Source: Chrysomallon squamiferum
Lineage: Eukaryota; Mollusca; Gastropoda; Neomphalida; Peltospiridae
DNA length: 64,000 nt
Assembly (NCBI GenBank): GCA_012295275.1
Contig: CM022672.1
Location: 13,447,495-13,511,494, forward strand
Direction of reading: 5' to 3'
Of the stretch, positions 1 through 13,103 are shown piece by piece. The notes under the pieces are model-generated. The model did not search any database. It was not told where the DNA came from and saw only the letters and a list, made by a program, of their open reading frames with translations. Positions within the stretch are counted from its first letter, which is position 1; the number at the start of each line of letters is the position of its first letter. The position numbers and the translations under genes were made by a program.

Positions 1-502
1 TTCTTTTATACAAAATGTTTTGTAAAATTTTGTTTACCATGTTGGATGGTTTTAAGCTTGGCAGTTGAAGTCAAACTGACCATTGCTGTAATGACTGGTT
101 TCTTTACCAAGGATGGCTTACCCTGAAGGTGCAGTTTTATTACTTATTTTTTATATTTTTATTTATTTTTAGGTTTCAGTTTCCGTTGTTTTCTCTTGAT
201 TTTGTTGGTGCAAACCTGCATCATAATTTGTATGTAACAGCCTGGTCTTAACTCAAAATGATCAAGGAAATTAAATTAAAAATTTGTATTGTTTATTTTG
301 TTTTTGTTTTTATTAAATATAAAAAAAAAAAAAAAAAAAAAAAGAATATTGGTTTATTTTTATTTGTTATTTTCACTGTTGGAATCTTCCTTTTGTATAA
401 AGGCTAAACAAGTTCAAGGATAAAATGTGATTAAATTTTTGGGGTTTGTACTAAATGATTCCAGTTCCTAAACACTGAATAAACAACCAAACATGGTACA
501 AA

Positions 503-920
503 GAGCCCAACAAAATAATGCCATCAAAAAAGGCGAAACACATCAACTAACACCCCTTATCTCCTCCAATGTTCTTTTACTACAATTACACGGTTATATT
601 ATGGCAATATTAGTGGTCTAGTAAGATTCTGAAAAATGTGCAGTATTTAATAAAGAACATATTTGGGAAATGTATCTGTCTGGTGTTGCCCAGCAAGAAC
701 GTGAAAAAATTGAACAATAAAAGGTTAACTTTTTGTTTAAATGAACTGAATGTTACGAACCCAACAAAATAATACCATCATCAAGTGGCAAAATGTTTCA
801 GCTAAGAACCCTCATGACCACCTAGGTACTTTCACCTCAATCTACAAGAGGTTTTATTATGGCCATGTTAGGCATCTTACAAAATTTGGAAAAAGGGCAA
901 AAGTTTAGTATTTTTCTATT
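503..920. repeat. Diverged direct repeat, two copies about 254 bp apart
   Basis: The copy starting near 503 and the copy starting near 757 share several blocks in the same order: a CCAACAAAATAAT block, an AC-rich segment, a GTTxTATTATGGC block and a TCT-ACAAAA/GAAAAATG block. They are clearly related but heavily diverged. No terminal inverted repeats were seen. Confidence 0.55.
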
Positions 921-1567
921 ATTTTTATTACAGCCAAAATGTTTATATTTTGGTTGTGGGGAGGAAAATCTCTAGCGACTCAAACTGAAAACTGGTTCAG
1001 TTCAGTTAACCAGAGCAATGGATGGTTATTAAAGCTGTACAGAAAATCGAGACTGAATTTTTTTTTCAGCATATTTTAATATTGTACCACCAGTATTCAG
1101 GAAAGATGATTATATAACAAAATTCACCCCACCATTTTGTCTTTGTTTTTATTCCTACCCCTCCATTTTATTTTGTTTCATGCTCACAGCATAAAAAAAA
1201 AAGTATTGTTCTGCTGGCCATATAATAAAATGAGTTTTCATTTTCATTTGCTAACTTCAGAGAGGTTTTTCACAGAAAACAAAAGCAAAGCATGTCTATT
1301 TGAATATCTTTACTAACATTTTTGAAAATAAAACAAAAGTGATCTACAATTTTAGTTTATCAATATGATTATCTATTAACAATTCAAATTTGAAATTTTA
1401 ACAAGATTTAAAATTTTAAACTGAATGAAAATTCTAATTTACATTGATCAATGTTACACTGTGAGACCTAATTACAAAGACAACATCTGGTGAAACACAA
1501 TTAATATGAGGTTAATGACATGAAACAAAAAACAACAACAGTAAAAGCTAAAATAAGGATAAAATAT

Positions 1568-1703
1568 TAGAATGATAATCATCTTAAAATCCTGATGAGT
1601 TAATTTAATATATTCGTAAACCAAACAATGTGTTTTAGAATGATTATCATCTTAAAATCCTGATGAGTTAATTTAATATACTCGTAAACCAAACAATGTG
1701 TTT
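1568..1703. repeat. Tandem duplication, 68-bp unit, two copies
   Basis: The unit beginning TAGAATGAT at 1568 is repeated at 1636. Only two substitutions are visible (GATAAT/GATTAT and TATTCG/TACTCG), so the duplication is recent. It lies downstream of the Pep-like gene's stop codon and could fall in its 3' UTR. Confidence 0.9.
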
Positions 1704-2012
1704 TAAATGACTGGAAACTTCTCTGTCAAATATTTGGTTAGTGTACACAATTCTGTTTCAAGCAACTAAAATTTCAAGCTTATCTACATTCACTAATGTA
1801 CAGGATTTCAATTTTTTTTATTTTTTTTTGAGTTGGTTTTTTCCTTTTTAAAAAATCCATTTGAACCCAAAAGTTAAATATTTTCCAGTTCTGTTAAATA
1901 ACAGGTATCTGTAAAAATTAAACTGCAAGGTTCTGCCATTAACATTACAACATAAAAATACAGAATGAGTTGGTTTGATGGTGCTGAAAATGCCGCCTTT
2001 AGGGATAAAAGT

Positions 2013-5000
2013 TCATTTCCTGCCACGTCGAGCTTTGCCTCTGCGTGTTCCTCTTCCTTTCGAGGGAGATGTTTCTTCAGTATCTTCTGCCAAAATTGCA
2101 TTTTCTGCTTCCATTTCTTCAACACCTGTTTCATGGTCACCGGCTTCTGCATCTTGAAGAAGTTCATCCTCAGCAAAGTCAGCTACAACTCCATCACCCC
2201 CTTCGCCATGTTCAAGATGATCACCATCACCTTTGCATTCACCATCTCGTCCAACATCACCTTCTCCATTCTGATTTTCCTCGTGTGAAGTTTCCATCTC
2301 CTCAGCCTAAACAATTAACATTCAAATAATATAATAAATAATAAGCATAAAAAACAGAAATATTTTTAAAATTATTCACATTTTGGTGCTTTCTGTTACA
2401 ATGAAACAGATTGTCAGAAATAAAAAGCACTTCATATTTTTATGTACTAAACATTATACTTCTTACAACAAATTAAAGTCACTGACTTTGTGCAGTCTTA
2501 GTTAGTATATACTTTATCCTTGTTGCAAAGAAACCTAAATGATCAAAACGTAAAAATAAGTGACTGTACCTCTGCATCTGGCTCAATTTCTCCCATTTCA
2601 ATACGAGTGGTTTTCACAATAGCATCCTGAATTTCTTCAAACTGGGCACTAGATTCCAGCTGTTCCTCCTTAACTCTCTAAAAAAAGAAAAGGCATTTTA
2701 AAATGATGACATGACATCCATATTTTTTTTTTTTTGTCATAGGATTTGGAGAAATTTTGGGCTGTGTCAGAGAAAAGGTTATTTGTTGTATGTATTATAT
2801 AATAGTAGTTTACTGGAATATTTCATGGTTTGTTATTACCTTTTGCTGCATAATAAAGTATCTCAAAACATCTCTAGATGCCCTGACAATTTCTCATTCT
2901 TTAAATTAAGGTAAATTACAGATAGCATAAAATAATAACGCTACTATACAAAATAACACTACACCTAAATGATTTCAGTGAAATATAATTTTTAAAATGA
3001 CTTCTTGACCTTAAAGTTGAAAACAAATGGTATCAAAATATACACAAGACAAACCTTCCAGTTTCTATAGTGGTTCTCAGAGCTGCAGTGAAATTTCAGC
3101 GTATCATATCGCTTTCGGTAATATTTCTTGCAAACTTTGCAGTAGTATCCCAAGATTGGCATCATCTCATCCTCACCTATAAAGATCAATGTAAAATGTA
3201 TGTTCATCTAATCCAACAGATAAATTTGCTATACAAAAAACTGAAAGTGATGTTTATAAAACAATAGTTGGAGATTACCTCCACTGACTTCTGGATGATA
3301 CTGAAGATCAAAGGAATATTAATATTGAAATTTTTTGTAAATCTAGTTGGTAGCTGATGTTAATAGAATGATACAAATGTAAATTCTGTAACATACCGTA
3401 AGTCTTGCCTTTGCTGAACAGTGGAATTTCCACCTGTGAAAATAAAAAGATATATATTTTACAACAAACCAGTTCTGTTTTCTTATCTATGTAGCCGTGC
3501 TCTCTATAATAAACAGTTATTTTTATTTATGAAAAAATGTTGGACTTTCATCATTAAAAACAAAAACTAATGGAAGAAAACAAAAAACAAATGGTAATAA
3601 TAGCATCTGTGGAGCTGTATCACTTGAGTTCAATACAAATGAAAAATATTCTACTTTCAAAAGTGAATTTATTATTTTTGTCTTAACTGTTTTTCATTTT
3701 GTAACTATAATCATGTTAAAGGAAAAATGACAATTTTCTTCTTGTATACACTAACCTTATTTTCTGTCACTTTGACAGTTCTTTCCCGCCCAGATTTTAC
3801 ATTGTTCTCCTTCTCTTTCTGTAAGTGGAAGAAAACAAATATGAAAATGTGCTGAAAACTTAACACTTAATAAATTAAGAATCTTTTCCAGTTATAATTT
3901 CATCACTCAACCAATGACAATAAAACAGAATTTTTTTCAAAATGAATAAATAAAAATATTATAATCTTGTTTCAATTTAAACAAACTATTAATCCAAGGT
4001 TTTTAATGTGACTAATTATAAAATGAGTTGGGTGTAATAAATAAGCATATAATTAAATATCAATGACTTTTTCTTCAAGATTAAGCTATAAATTTTCTAA
4101 CTAGAGGAAATTCCAACAGAAATTAAGTGTCAAACCAAGGACAAATTTAGACATAACTTCACTGAACTTGCCTCCTTATGCTCCTCAGTTGCACGATGCC
4201 GTAACACTTCTGTGTAGGTGCTGAACTCTGGAATCTCACACCATGTACAACCTCGGGCAGACTGCTGACCCCGATACTAAACATTAAATAAAACAGATCT
4301 GTTACTGACATAAATGTACTTATGTAACAATACAACAATATTACTGTAAAGATGAATTTGTTAACTTGAAAACTGCACAGACTAGATAATCACTGTTGTT
4401 CCCCCATCTTTTTCCATTAAACATTATGACACCATCACACTCTTTGGAAAACAAATGAACGAATGAACATTTTCATTACCTCATAATTAAAAATAAAAAC
4501 TTTACCCAGTTCACTGAGAGAATTCGTAGTTAAAAATATTCAGTAATTCTAGTAAGGATTTAGTTATTATTTTGTGAGATGGAAAAACGTATCTACCCAC
4601 ACCCAAAATAGTTAGAAACTTACCTTATGGAGTGTCTCACGGACATGGTCATCTTCTGTACCAGCATATGGAATGTCACACACTGAACAGAATTCACTCC
4701 TAGTGAACACAAATGTAAAAATAAATCATAAATCTATATTATCATGCAAGCTGATATTTAAAAAAAAATAGAAGCAACAATATTCTGTTAAATGGGCCAA
4801 ACCAAGATTAAAATGATTTCAAAATGCACTTGTATCTTTAAATGAAATAAAACATTTTTAAACTATGTAACAAAATGAAGTAATTTATGTAATCCTTAAA
4901 TCGGTACCCACAAAATAAATAATGTATATACAAAAAAAATAATAATAAAATACATAAATTTAAAAAAATAATTTATTTATCTTTTTATTTGAATTATTAC

Positions 5001-8000
5001 TTCTAGGGAAATAAAAAACTTACTGTTCTGCTTTAAGTTCCTCCTGCCTCTCTATTCGTTTCAGAATTTCTTTTATTTCCTCATCATCTGTCTTTTCTTT
5101 CAGCTCATTATATTTTTCTTTGTGCTGTTCAGTCTCATTATGTTCATTAATCAGCTGTTGATTTTAAAAAGTTTGTAACAACATGGAATGATAATATATG
5201 AATAGATATTTGCTTTTTTTCTTTCGTATTGCTGTATCTTTTAAATTATTATATTTTATTTATAACTGAATTTACAATGAACCAGCTACAAGTGTAGTTA
5301 CAAGTTTGACAAAACTAAAATGGTTATTTGTAACTAACCTTCAGAGTGGCCAATTCTTCATCACAAGCAAAGCAATAGGTCACAGATTTATCAACCTCCA
5401 CAACAGACTAAAGAAATGTAAACAAAAATTAAACATTTTTAAAATTTTATACTAATGCACAAAAATGGATTTAATAATATTGTTAGTTTCTTTGTTGAGT
5501 TAACTATTACTAGCATGCAAATGAAATGTGGTGAGTAAGTACTTTAGACAAACAAAACATAATCTTAATATTTAATAATATATTTTGAATTATTAAGCCC
5601 AGCTGATAGAAAAGTTACAGAATCATTGATATTTGTATACCTTCTTGATAATAAAGTTTAACTGGTAATCAAGTTTGTAAAATTTTACTAGTACTTGTCA
5701 TTATATAGATCTTGTTTTCTACAAAATGTTCAACTTACATCATCAATTATGACCTTGACCTCCTTTCCTTCTTCATTAACACGTTTCTCAATACGAGTTC
5801 CACTTATCTTGCGACCCTTCTTAATCATATTCTGCAATTAAAAATAGAAATCGGTGAATTTAAAATGTATTACAAAATGGTATCGTTTTCACAGTAATGT
5901 ATTATCCAATTTTAGCAATATACAATAAATGGAAAATAAAATTTAAAAACAAAATAGAATCAGAAATGAGAAAAAAATCTTACCTCAATGTGTTCTCTAG
6001 AATTTCGATGCTGCAGAACATGACTTGCATCATCAAACTTGTTTAGCTCACACCAACCACAGCCTTTATCCACCTGTTCCTTGCAGAACTAAAAGTTAGA
6101 ATAAGGAACAATTACTAATATTTCACAATAATGTCTAACTGAACGTCTGTTAATCCCCACCAAAAGTTTAATATAAAAAATATCTTAAAGATATGTAAAA
6201 TGATTAAACGTTAACCATTCAAAAGAAAAATCTATCAGACATAGAAACAATTATTAAAAATCGATGAAATGGTCACCATAAAAATCAGCAAGTGCACATT
6301 ATTTTTATACTTAAAAGTTAATTTAAATAAAGCTACTTACATTATGTCTATCTGATCGTTCATGTTCTCGAACAGTTCCTGAGTAGTTGACGTCACAAAT
6401 CTTACATTCTTCAGTTCTGAAATAATTTGCAGGATTTGAAATAACAATTTAAACAAATTCATACTACTGTAAGCACTATGTAGAACTGAAAACTTCAAGG
6501 TTAAAAAAGAAAAGGGACGAAAAAAATGACCAAAAACATTCCAACAACAACAACAGAGGACCGAAGAAGAAATTTGTTTCTGTAAATCTATTCCCAAGAT
6601 ATAAACAACGTAATCCAAAATAATATTATGAAACATTTCCCCTCCCCTCAAAAAGCATTTTCTCATTTCAACCGCTGTTATCTTTATACTGAACCAAAAA
6701 TTAAATTGCTAAAACTCAAAGAAAAAGAGAGTGAATAGTCAATTAGCACTTACAATCCAGTTTTCAATTCCTCTATGTGTGCCATTTTTTCCAGTAATCT
6801 CTTGTTTGTAGGTTCCTCGGGATCTGCTTCTACTTCTGCCATTTTTTCCTTATGTTTTACATCTTCCAGATGTAAATCAAACATCTAACACAGGAAAATA
6901 ATAATTACATTTAAAAACAATTCTTTCATGGTTATCATTGCACATTTGGTTTAAAATATTAATTGAAAAAAATTAATTATAATACCTTTCAATTAAACCA
7001 ATCAATATTTCTGTCCTAGCAAAAAAAGCACTAGTGCAGCTTTTATTCTATTTTAAACTTCTGACAATAACATAAGAGACACAAACTAAAAATGTACATG
7101 ATAAAAAGATATTTAGTAACTACACATTTTAATGTCAGGTACTTGCCTTTCTGGTATACATTTCTATGTCACAAACATGACAGTATGTTGTAGCCTTATT
7201 GTGGTCCAGAATCTGTTTTAAAAAATAAACAGCATTCTTAGTGTTATATGTAATATCTAACATGTTTAAACATGATTTTATTTTCTTCAAAATAAAGTTC
7301 TGCTTTAACAGAAAGATAGTAAATGTTAATTACTACAAGGAAAACTGATTTTGTTAGCTTTTATTCAGATCCTGATCTTTTTATATGGATTAGGTCATAA
7401 TGTATCAGAGTTAAATTTAATTTTGAGAAAACAGATGTGGATACATTAAAAGTATTAATAATAAAAGTTCTGAAAACTTGAAAATAAAAATAAGTTTACT
7501 TACTGGAGGAGTAAATTTTCCTTTGCTTCCAGCTAAAAACAAGAAAAATAAATAAAATATTTTAATTTAAATGAAACATGAAAGAAAACAAGGAAAGGCA
7601 AAAATCCTCAACTACTTTTTAAAGCCAAAATGTTTAATTTCACGGACTGTTTTTAAATTTTCAGCACTTTATATTACACTAAATTTAGTTATTTTACATT
7701 TCACCTTAGTTTCTTTCAATGAAAAGGGAATAATTTTCAGTTTCAAAAGCAGTGGAGAACACATTTTTTCTCTCCATTCTCTCAGCTTATTTACAAATTT
7801 TGGCTTTACATGCCTATTTTTCAAACTGGTACCACGTTCCAAACAGCCTTATGACAGGTTTTGATGACAAGGTTGTACGTCATTTCAAGACGCCACAATG
7901 AAATGAAATAAGGGTTTTGCGGCTTCAGACAGCAGTTGCATCAGCCAGCCGCATACCAAATATAATACCTGCTTTACTACGATCGTTTCCTCTACTATCT

Positions 8001-10747
8001 CGACTTCTTTGACGTCCCGTATTTCGAGAATCACTTCGGTATCCGCCATAAGGCTGAAATCATTCCAAAATTTGCACAGAGGTTCAAAATGAGTCAAAGA
8101 AAAGCCATCAAAATAGGCTAATGCTTTGACTGGTGAACACAAGTCAATGTGGAAACACAGTTCAGCAAAATATCCAACAAAGGGATAACAAATAGCTGGA
8201 ACAAACACACTGAAAAATCATAGTATGGTTAGTACAGTATAACAAATATGAAAGGTCAAATGACATGTGGCTTTTTCAAAGCTGACCATTATGCAATGAT
8301 ATTTTTAGTCCTAATTGCATATTAATAATGCAATGTAGCATCACAGGGTGCATATTATTCTTGTTTACCTAACAATATAAATGTACTTGAATTGATATAT
8401 TTATCAAGCTGCAAAAAAGTACATGCAAACCTAAATATTAAAGTTACAAATAATAATTTAAACAGTGCTTAAATGATGTGTACTCCAATGTTATTTTAAA
8501 TTCCTGTAATCCAAACCTTTTAAAACCAGCTGAAAAAAAGAGTATGTTCAGATAAATTGGATGTTTTTACTTGATGAACTGAATAAATATATAATAAACA
8601 AGCCTTCTAGATCTTAACATATTTATCCAGGAAACACTCTGCCATTACATACCTTAAAAATGATGCATCATTTTACTTTTCTACTTTAAATTATATCCAT
8701 AAAGATAAATTATCTCATCCTTATATAAAATAAAGTGCAACTTTGTATTTATCAAATCTTTAAATGTTTATAAACGTTGATGAATGAAATGCTTATTGCT
8801 GCTGTCCTGGTTTTCAATCTTTTCCCCTTTTTCAACTAAAAATAAATGTTCATAAAAAAAATACATTTTTTCTTTTTTTACATACTTTAATCAGAAAAAT
8901 GAGTGCATTTTATCAAAATATCCATTTATTAATTTTTATGAAAGTTGAAAACATAAAAAATACTGACCAGCTTATAAGGATAAAACAAATTTTAAAATGT
9001 TTAAGAACCAACAACAGTTCTTAGGTTTGTGTTACATATAAACTTACCTTCCTTCTAAAGCCATTACAATAGGAACATTGATTGACATTTTTATGATCAA
9101 ACCTACAGATTCACAAACTCATCCTTATAAATACTGTATAAATTTTACAAATAATTCTCATCACCAATGATTACAATAAATCATTCATGAAAAAAATGGT
9201 TGAACAACCTATATCTGCAACCAATGAGAAACTGTAAATGTTCAAAATGTAACTGATATTTACTCTAATGGTTTGTAATCAGGTTTGAAAATAAAAATTC
9301 TCCAAATTTACATTCTTTTACAATCTGAGGTGCTGTTAATATTAAATTCAACACTTTTTCTACACACCTTAAGACTATGTATTAAAACAATTCTTTCAGC
9401 TAATAATAATATGACTACTGAGTTGCATTACAATTCATTTGAAGACAAAACATGCTGAAATATTGTTTAAATTACATTAATGACAAAATATGGATGTCCA
9501 GGCCCAGATCTAGCTCACAAAACAGCCCTTTATTGACCAAATAGGAGCTCAAAACAACAAAAGTGTTAGCAGCAGTGAAATGAATGCAGTGTGTGATATT
9601 AAACATTCATTCTTTTTTAAAAGTGGTTTTTAACTTTTCAGCACTAGATAAGGGCCTGAAGGTCTCATATCCTTAATACTGATAATAATTAAGTGATTAT
9701 AATCAGCACATCTATTTCATCACTTACCTAAATGAAGAATTCAGAATGTAGATATACATCATCAGAACATATGTGATCACTGACTGGCTTTTAAATAATT
9801 TGTAATAATTTGAATTCCTCATAACCATTTCACAAAGGAGCTTATGATTTGTTCATATGATTTTTTTTTTTTTTTGTAGTTGCAGGAACTACAAAGATGG
9901 TATACAATTAAAATGATAGCCTATTTCTTTTTATAATCGAAATGATATATTAAACACCCTTCTATGTTTACAATCAGAAAAAAAAGTATCAGTTTAAAAA
10001 ATATTACGCTTTCAAAAGCTTTATTAGCTTCCAACACCTTACCCCTGAATCTCTGCGAACTCTTTTGGAGTCGTATCCATAGCCACCGTAATCTCGAGCT
10101 GATCTCTTCCTGTCGTACCGACCACCAACGCCGAGTCCGACACGCATTCCAACTTCAGCAAGAAGTTGAGTCTGCTGCTGTAACAAGTTGCTGGTCATGG
10201 CAAGTTGAGATTCTTGCATTCGCAGCTGCTCGTGCAGTTGACCAACCTGAATATTTAAACAAATGATGTTTTTGATCAAGGAGGTTAATTTACTTCTCTG
10301 ATTTATGACAACCAAGAATATTAAGCTGATGTATTAATTTACTAACTGCATAAAATCAACCAGAAGCTGTTTTTAACCAATGGTTTTTAACTTTAACACC
10401 AGAATCCTAATAGATGTAATTTTGACAATTATGCACAATGAACCCCAGATATATGAATCAATACAAACCTGATTACTACCATAGCCTCCACTGCTCATCA
10501 TGCTGCTACCCATACTGCTGTATCCCATTCCATAGCCACCTCCATAGTTATCTTGAGTATAGTAGCTATCTGTACCTGAACTACGACCATATCGACCACT
10601 GCCAGAACCATAGCCACCACCACTGCTGATAAAACCTTTGCTTTTCTTGGTTCCCCAGTTACCACCACCACCACCACCACCACCACCTCCTCCTCCTCCT
10701 CCTCCTCCTCCTCCACCTCGACGACTGCCTTGTCCATATCGTCCCAT
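2013..10747 (-). CDS. Pep-like (zinc finger protein on ecdysone puffs-like) nuclear C2H2 protein, 18 coding exons, 690 aa
   Basis: Exons on the minus strand, 5' to 3': 10747-10469, 10246-10043, 8053-7969, 7532-7504, 7212-7147, 6884-6754, 6416-6341, 6088-5984, 5831-5739, 5407-5339, 5154-5024, 4699-4624, 4276-4172, 3818-3756, 3433-3397, 3176-3055, 2677-2570, 2306-2013. All phases close. The N-terminus is Gly/Tyr/Arg-rich with a long glycine run, then a Gln-rich helix (LHEQLRMQES) and an RS/RG stretch. Seven C-x2-C...H-x5-H matrin/U1-type fingers follow, with cores CHVC, CKIC, CGWC, CFAC, CSVC, CTWC and CKVC. The tail is very acidic and ends in RGKARRGRK. This layout suggests a nuclear RNA/DNA-binding hnRNP-associated protein like Drosophila Pep. 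The architecture is seen directly; the name is inference. The ATG lies 3 nt inside its exon (acceptor at 10751), so a non-coding 5' exon is expected upstream. Two introns use GC donors (after 7147 and 4172). Confidence 0.85.
3279..3290 (-). other. Possible 12-nt in-frame microexon in the Pep-like gene
   Basis: Between exons 3433-3397 and 3176-3055 there is a CAG acceptor, 12 nt (AAGTCAGTGGAG) and a GTAATC donor. Inclusion keeps frame and would insert E-V-S-G, ending in a Gly codon completed by the next exon. A CAG 10 nt upstream has the better pyrimidine tract but gives a 22-nt exon that breaks the frame. Skipping is also in frame, so this is only a candidate. Confidence 0.3.
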
Positions 10748-10817
10748 ATTCTGAAATGAAATAAATGCCAATATGACTATTATAATATATAGGCAACAAT
10801 AAATTCCAAATTCATTT

Positions 10818-10820
<3 letters not shown>

Positions 10821-10850
<30 letters not shown>
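10821..10850. repeat. (AT)n microsatellite just upstream of the Pep-like start exon
   Basis: Fifteen AT units lie about 70 bp outside the acceptor of the exon that carries the start codon. Confidence 0.95.
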
Positions 10851-10854
<4 letters not shown>

Positions 10855-12110
10855 CTTTTAACAAGATAACTGAAAAATTTAGGTCACTTCCAAATGCAAA
10901 CCTGCCAGATAAATGGTCTGGTACTTGAACAGTGAAAGGTACATTTTTTAATTATGAAATTTTAAAAGTTACTGGTAAACCTGCTTCTAGTAGATACTCC
11001 AAAAAGATATTTTCTTTAGGAAATACAAGGCTGACTCCTATCTATAACTGTAGATTTTTTATCCAGATGTCAATAATAAAACATTTGAAGTTGCTGTCTG
11101 CATACAATTAGAATATTTAACAAATCTCAATTTCTAAGGTCCAATTCTGAAGCACGATTATCTCTGGCATAGCTTATTTCATAATATGTCACACAATGTG
11201 TTGCAAAGTTCATTTACATTGATACTGGCTCCAGTATCATTTCAACCCAGTTTCAATCACTTAAATTAGAACCTTAAATAGACATGAAAAGAATGATCAT
11301 TCTACTCACTAGCAAGAATCTTCAAACAGAATTCAGGTAGTTTTGATTGCAGAGAATTTGCTTGATCAGTCACTTTCTGACTTGGGAGTGAACTGGCTTC
11401 AATGGCCATGACTTAATGCAAGGTTAGACAAAGAACATGCTCTGGTGGCATCTTTCAGTCAACTGGGTAGCTGGATAATTGCTTTAAACTTCAATTATAT
11501 TGTTCTTTAAAAGGTGATATACTGACCTTTCCAATGATGTACTAATGAGTTTTTGAAAGGGGTCTGTTGCTCAGAAAGACATTAAGGAATTATAGGGCTT
11601 TCAGGTGACAAAAACTTTAATATTGGATACATAAATAATGCTAAGAGATTTGCTAGCAACAATAAAGTTTGAAGAATTAACCCTATGAAAGTGGTGTTCA
11701 CGATACAAGCTAATATTCATACAATACTCAGGAACTTCAAATATTCCATTGATGCATTTTTTATTTAGAAAGGACCTCAAACAAAATATATAGAGCATTC
11801 AAAAGTTAGAAAAATTAGGTCAAAAGAATATGTCAGACCACCAACACTGGTGCTTCTAAGCACCTACTCCTAATGTAAACCAGATATATAGTGAATCTAA
11901 GTGATTATAGGTCTTCCAAATGTACAATTTATTTATTTTTTGCCATGGTAATAAAATATTTCAAATCTGGTTAAGTACTGCAAAACGACTGAAGATTATG
12001 AGGCTAATAAAATAATGTTACAAATATCGATTTTTGAACAGCCAGATTTTTTGACAATAGTTTTAGAAATGAAATCATTGCACCTTTAATTGGTTTCCGG
12101 TTTGGACATT

Positions 12111-12293
12111 CACTGGCAGTGGCAAATTTTCACAAATTGTAACTGTTTTTAATGAAATAATAATTTTATTCAAAATACAACTGAAATTATTTCTATGGTG
12201 TTATATTAACAACGAGACGAGTGATCACAATGAATCATAATCATGAAATGTAGCTACCCTGACACAATTTCAATTTGAGCGACACTGCCAGCG
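12111..12293. mobile_element. Possible MITE-like inverted-repeat element (about 183 bp)
   Basis: The left edge reads CACTGGCAGTGGC followed by an AAATT motif. The right edge, reverse complemented, reads CGCTGGCAGTGTCGC followed by AAATT. The two arms match imperfectly over about 20 bp around an AT-rich centre with no coding. A target-site duplication is not clear, so this may be only a chance hairpin. Confidence 0.35.
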
Positions 12294-12940
12294 ATAGAAA
12301 AAGAAAATCATAATTTCGTAACCAAAGACATAAAAAAAACTGTTCAAATTTAACGAAAGAAATTTTTATTGTTTATTAGCATATGTTATACACTTTTATC
12401 ACTTCAATGCCATCTTTAGTGAAGGATAATCTTTGATTTCTTGCATGTGATTGAAGGTATTTTATTTCATAAATGACCTTGATCATAGAATCGTGTGCAA
12501 AAAGGAAGTGCCGTGTGCAAAAACAGAAGCCACCTCCGATTTCTTTTTAATAAGTCTAGTTAATCAGTATTTTGATTTTATTTACTCAAACCTACAGCTA
12601 GTTTAACATATCTACAATATCGTTACATTTATTTTTACCTAGACACATTTTGTAAAAAATCAGGTCAATAAAACATACCGCAAAATGATACTTCACGTGC
12701 TTTCACAAAAAAGAAGCAGAGGGCGCTGTATTCCTTTCGTTTGGTTTATTGAGCATTGTTACTTCCCTTGGTAATAGAATGAGTTCTGAAAGAAATTAAG
12801 AAGGCGCCTAATAATTGGAAGAAATATATGAATAAATAAATAAATAAATAGAATAAAATAAAATAAAATAATAAAGTAACAAAATAATTTCTTTTGTTTA
12901 GAGTATGTTCATGTTATTTCTAATCGATATAGTAAATTTA

Positions 12941-12989
<49 letters not shown>
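12941..12989. repeat. (TG)n/(TA)n compound microsatellite
   Basis: A short TG tract runs directly into about 20 TA units. Confidence 0.95.
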
Positions 12990-12992
<3 letters not shown>

Positions 12993-13103
12993 TCGTTCTG
13001 CTTTATTTATTTACATTTAAATTCTTTTCTTGCATTATTTATTTATCATTTTATTTTACAGTTTAGACTTCCATTTAAATATAATAAATTTTAAAATTAG
13101 ATA

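Larger units (their letters stand above)
1..2012. other. 3' flank of the Pep-like gene, no coding seen
   Basis: No convincing coding exon was found on either strand. The part next to 2012 should hold the 3' UTR of the minus-strand Pep-like gene. The stretch contains a 23-A run near 321-343, a diverged direct repeat at 503-920 and a near-perfect 68-bp tandem duplication at 1568-1703. I could not fix the poly(A) site. Confidence 0.6.
10751..13103. other. 5' flank of the Pep-like gene, non-coding
   Basis: No coding exon is supported. The stretch should contain the first non-coding exon and promoter of the minus-strand Pep-like gene, but I see no clear TATA box or donor site that decides it. It holds a short inverted-repeat element at 12111-12293, an AATA-rich run near 12830-12875 and a TG/TA microsatellite at 12941-12989. 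Confidence 0.5.

Noticed and set aside
321..343. Poly(A) run as the tail of a retrocopy
   Set aside because: No coding or repeat body could be recognised upstream, so it is treated as a simple A run.
7885..8208. 107-codon minus-strand open frame containing MADTEVILEIRDVKEVE
   Set aside because: The true exon 8053-7969 is read in another frame (PYGGYRSDSRNTG...), which fits the phase of both neighbouring exons and the Arg-rich protein.
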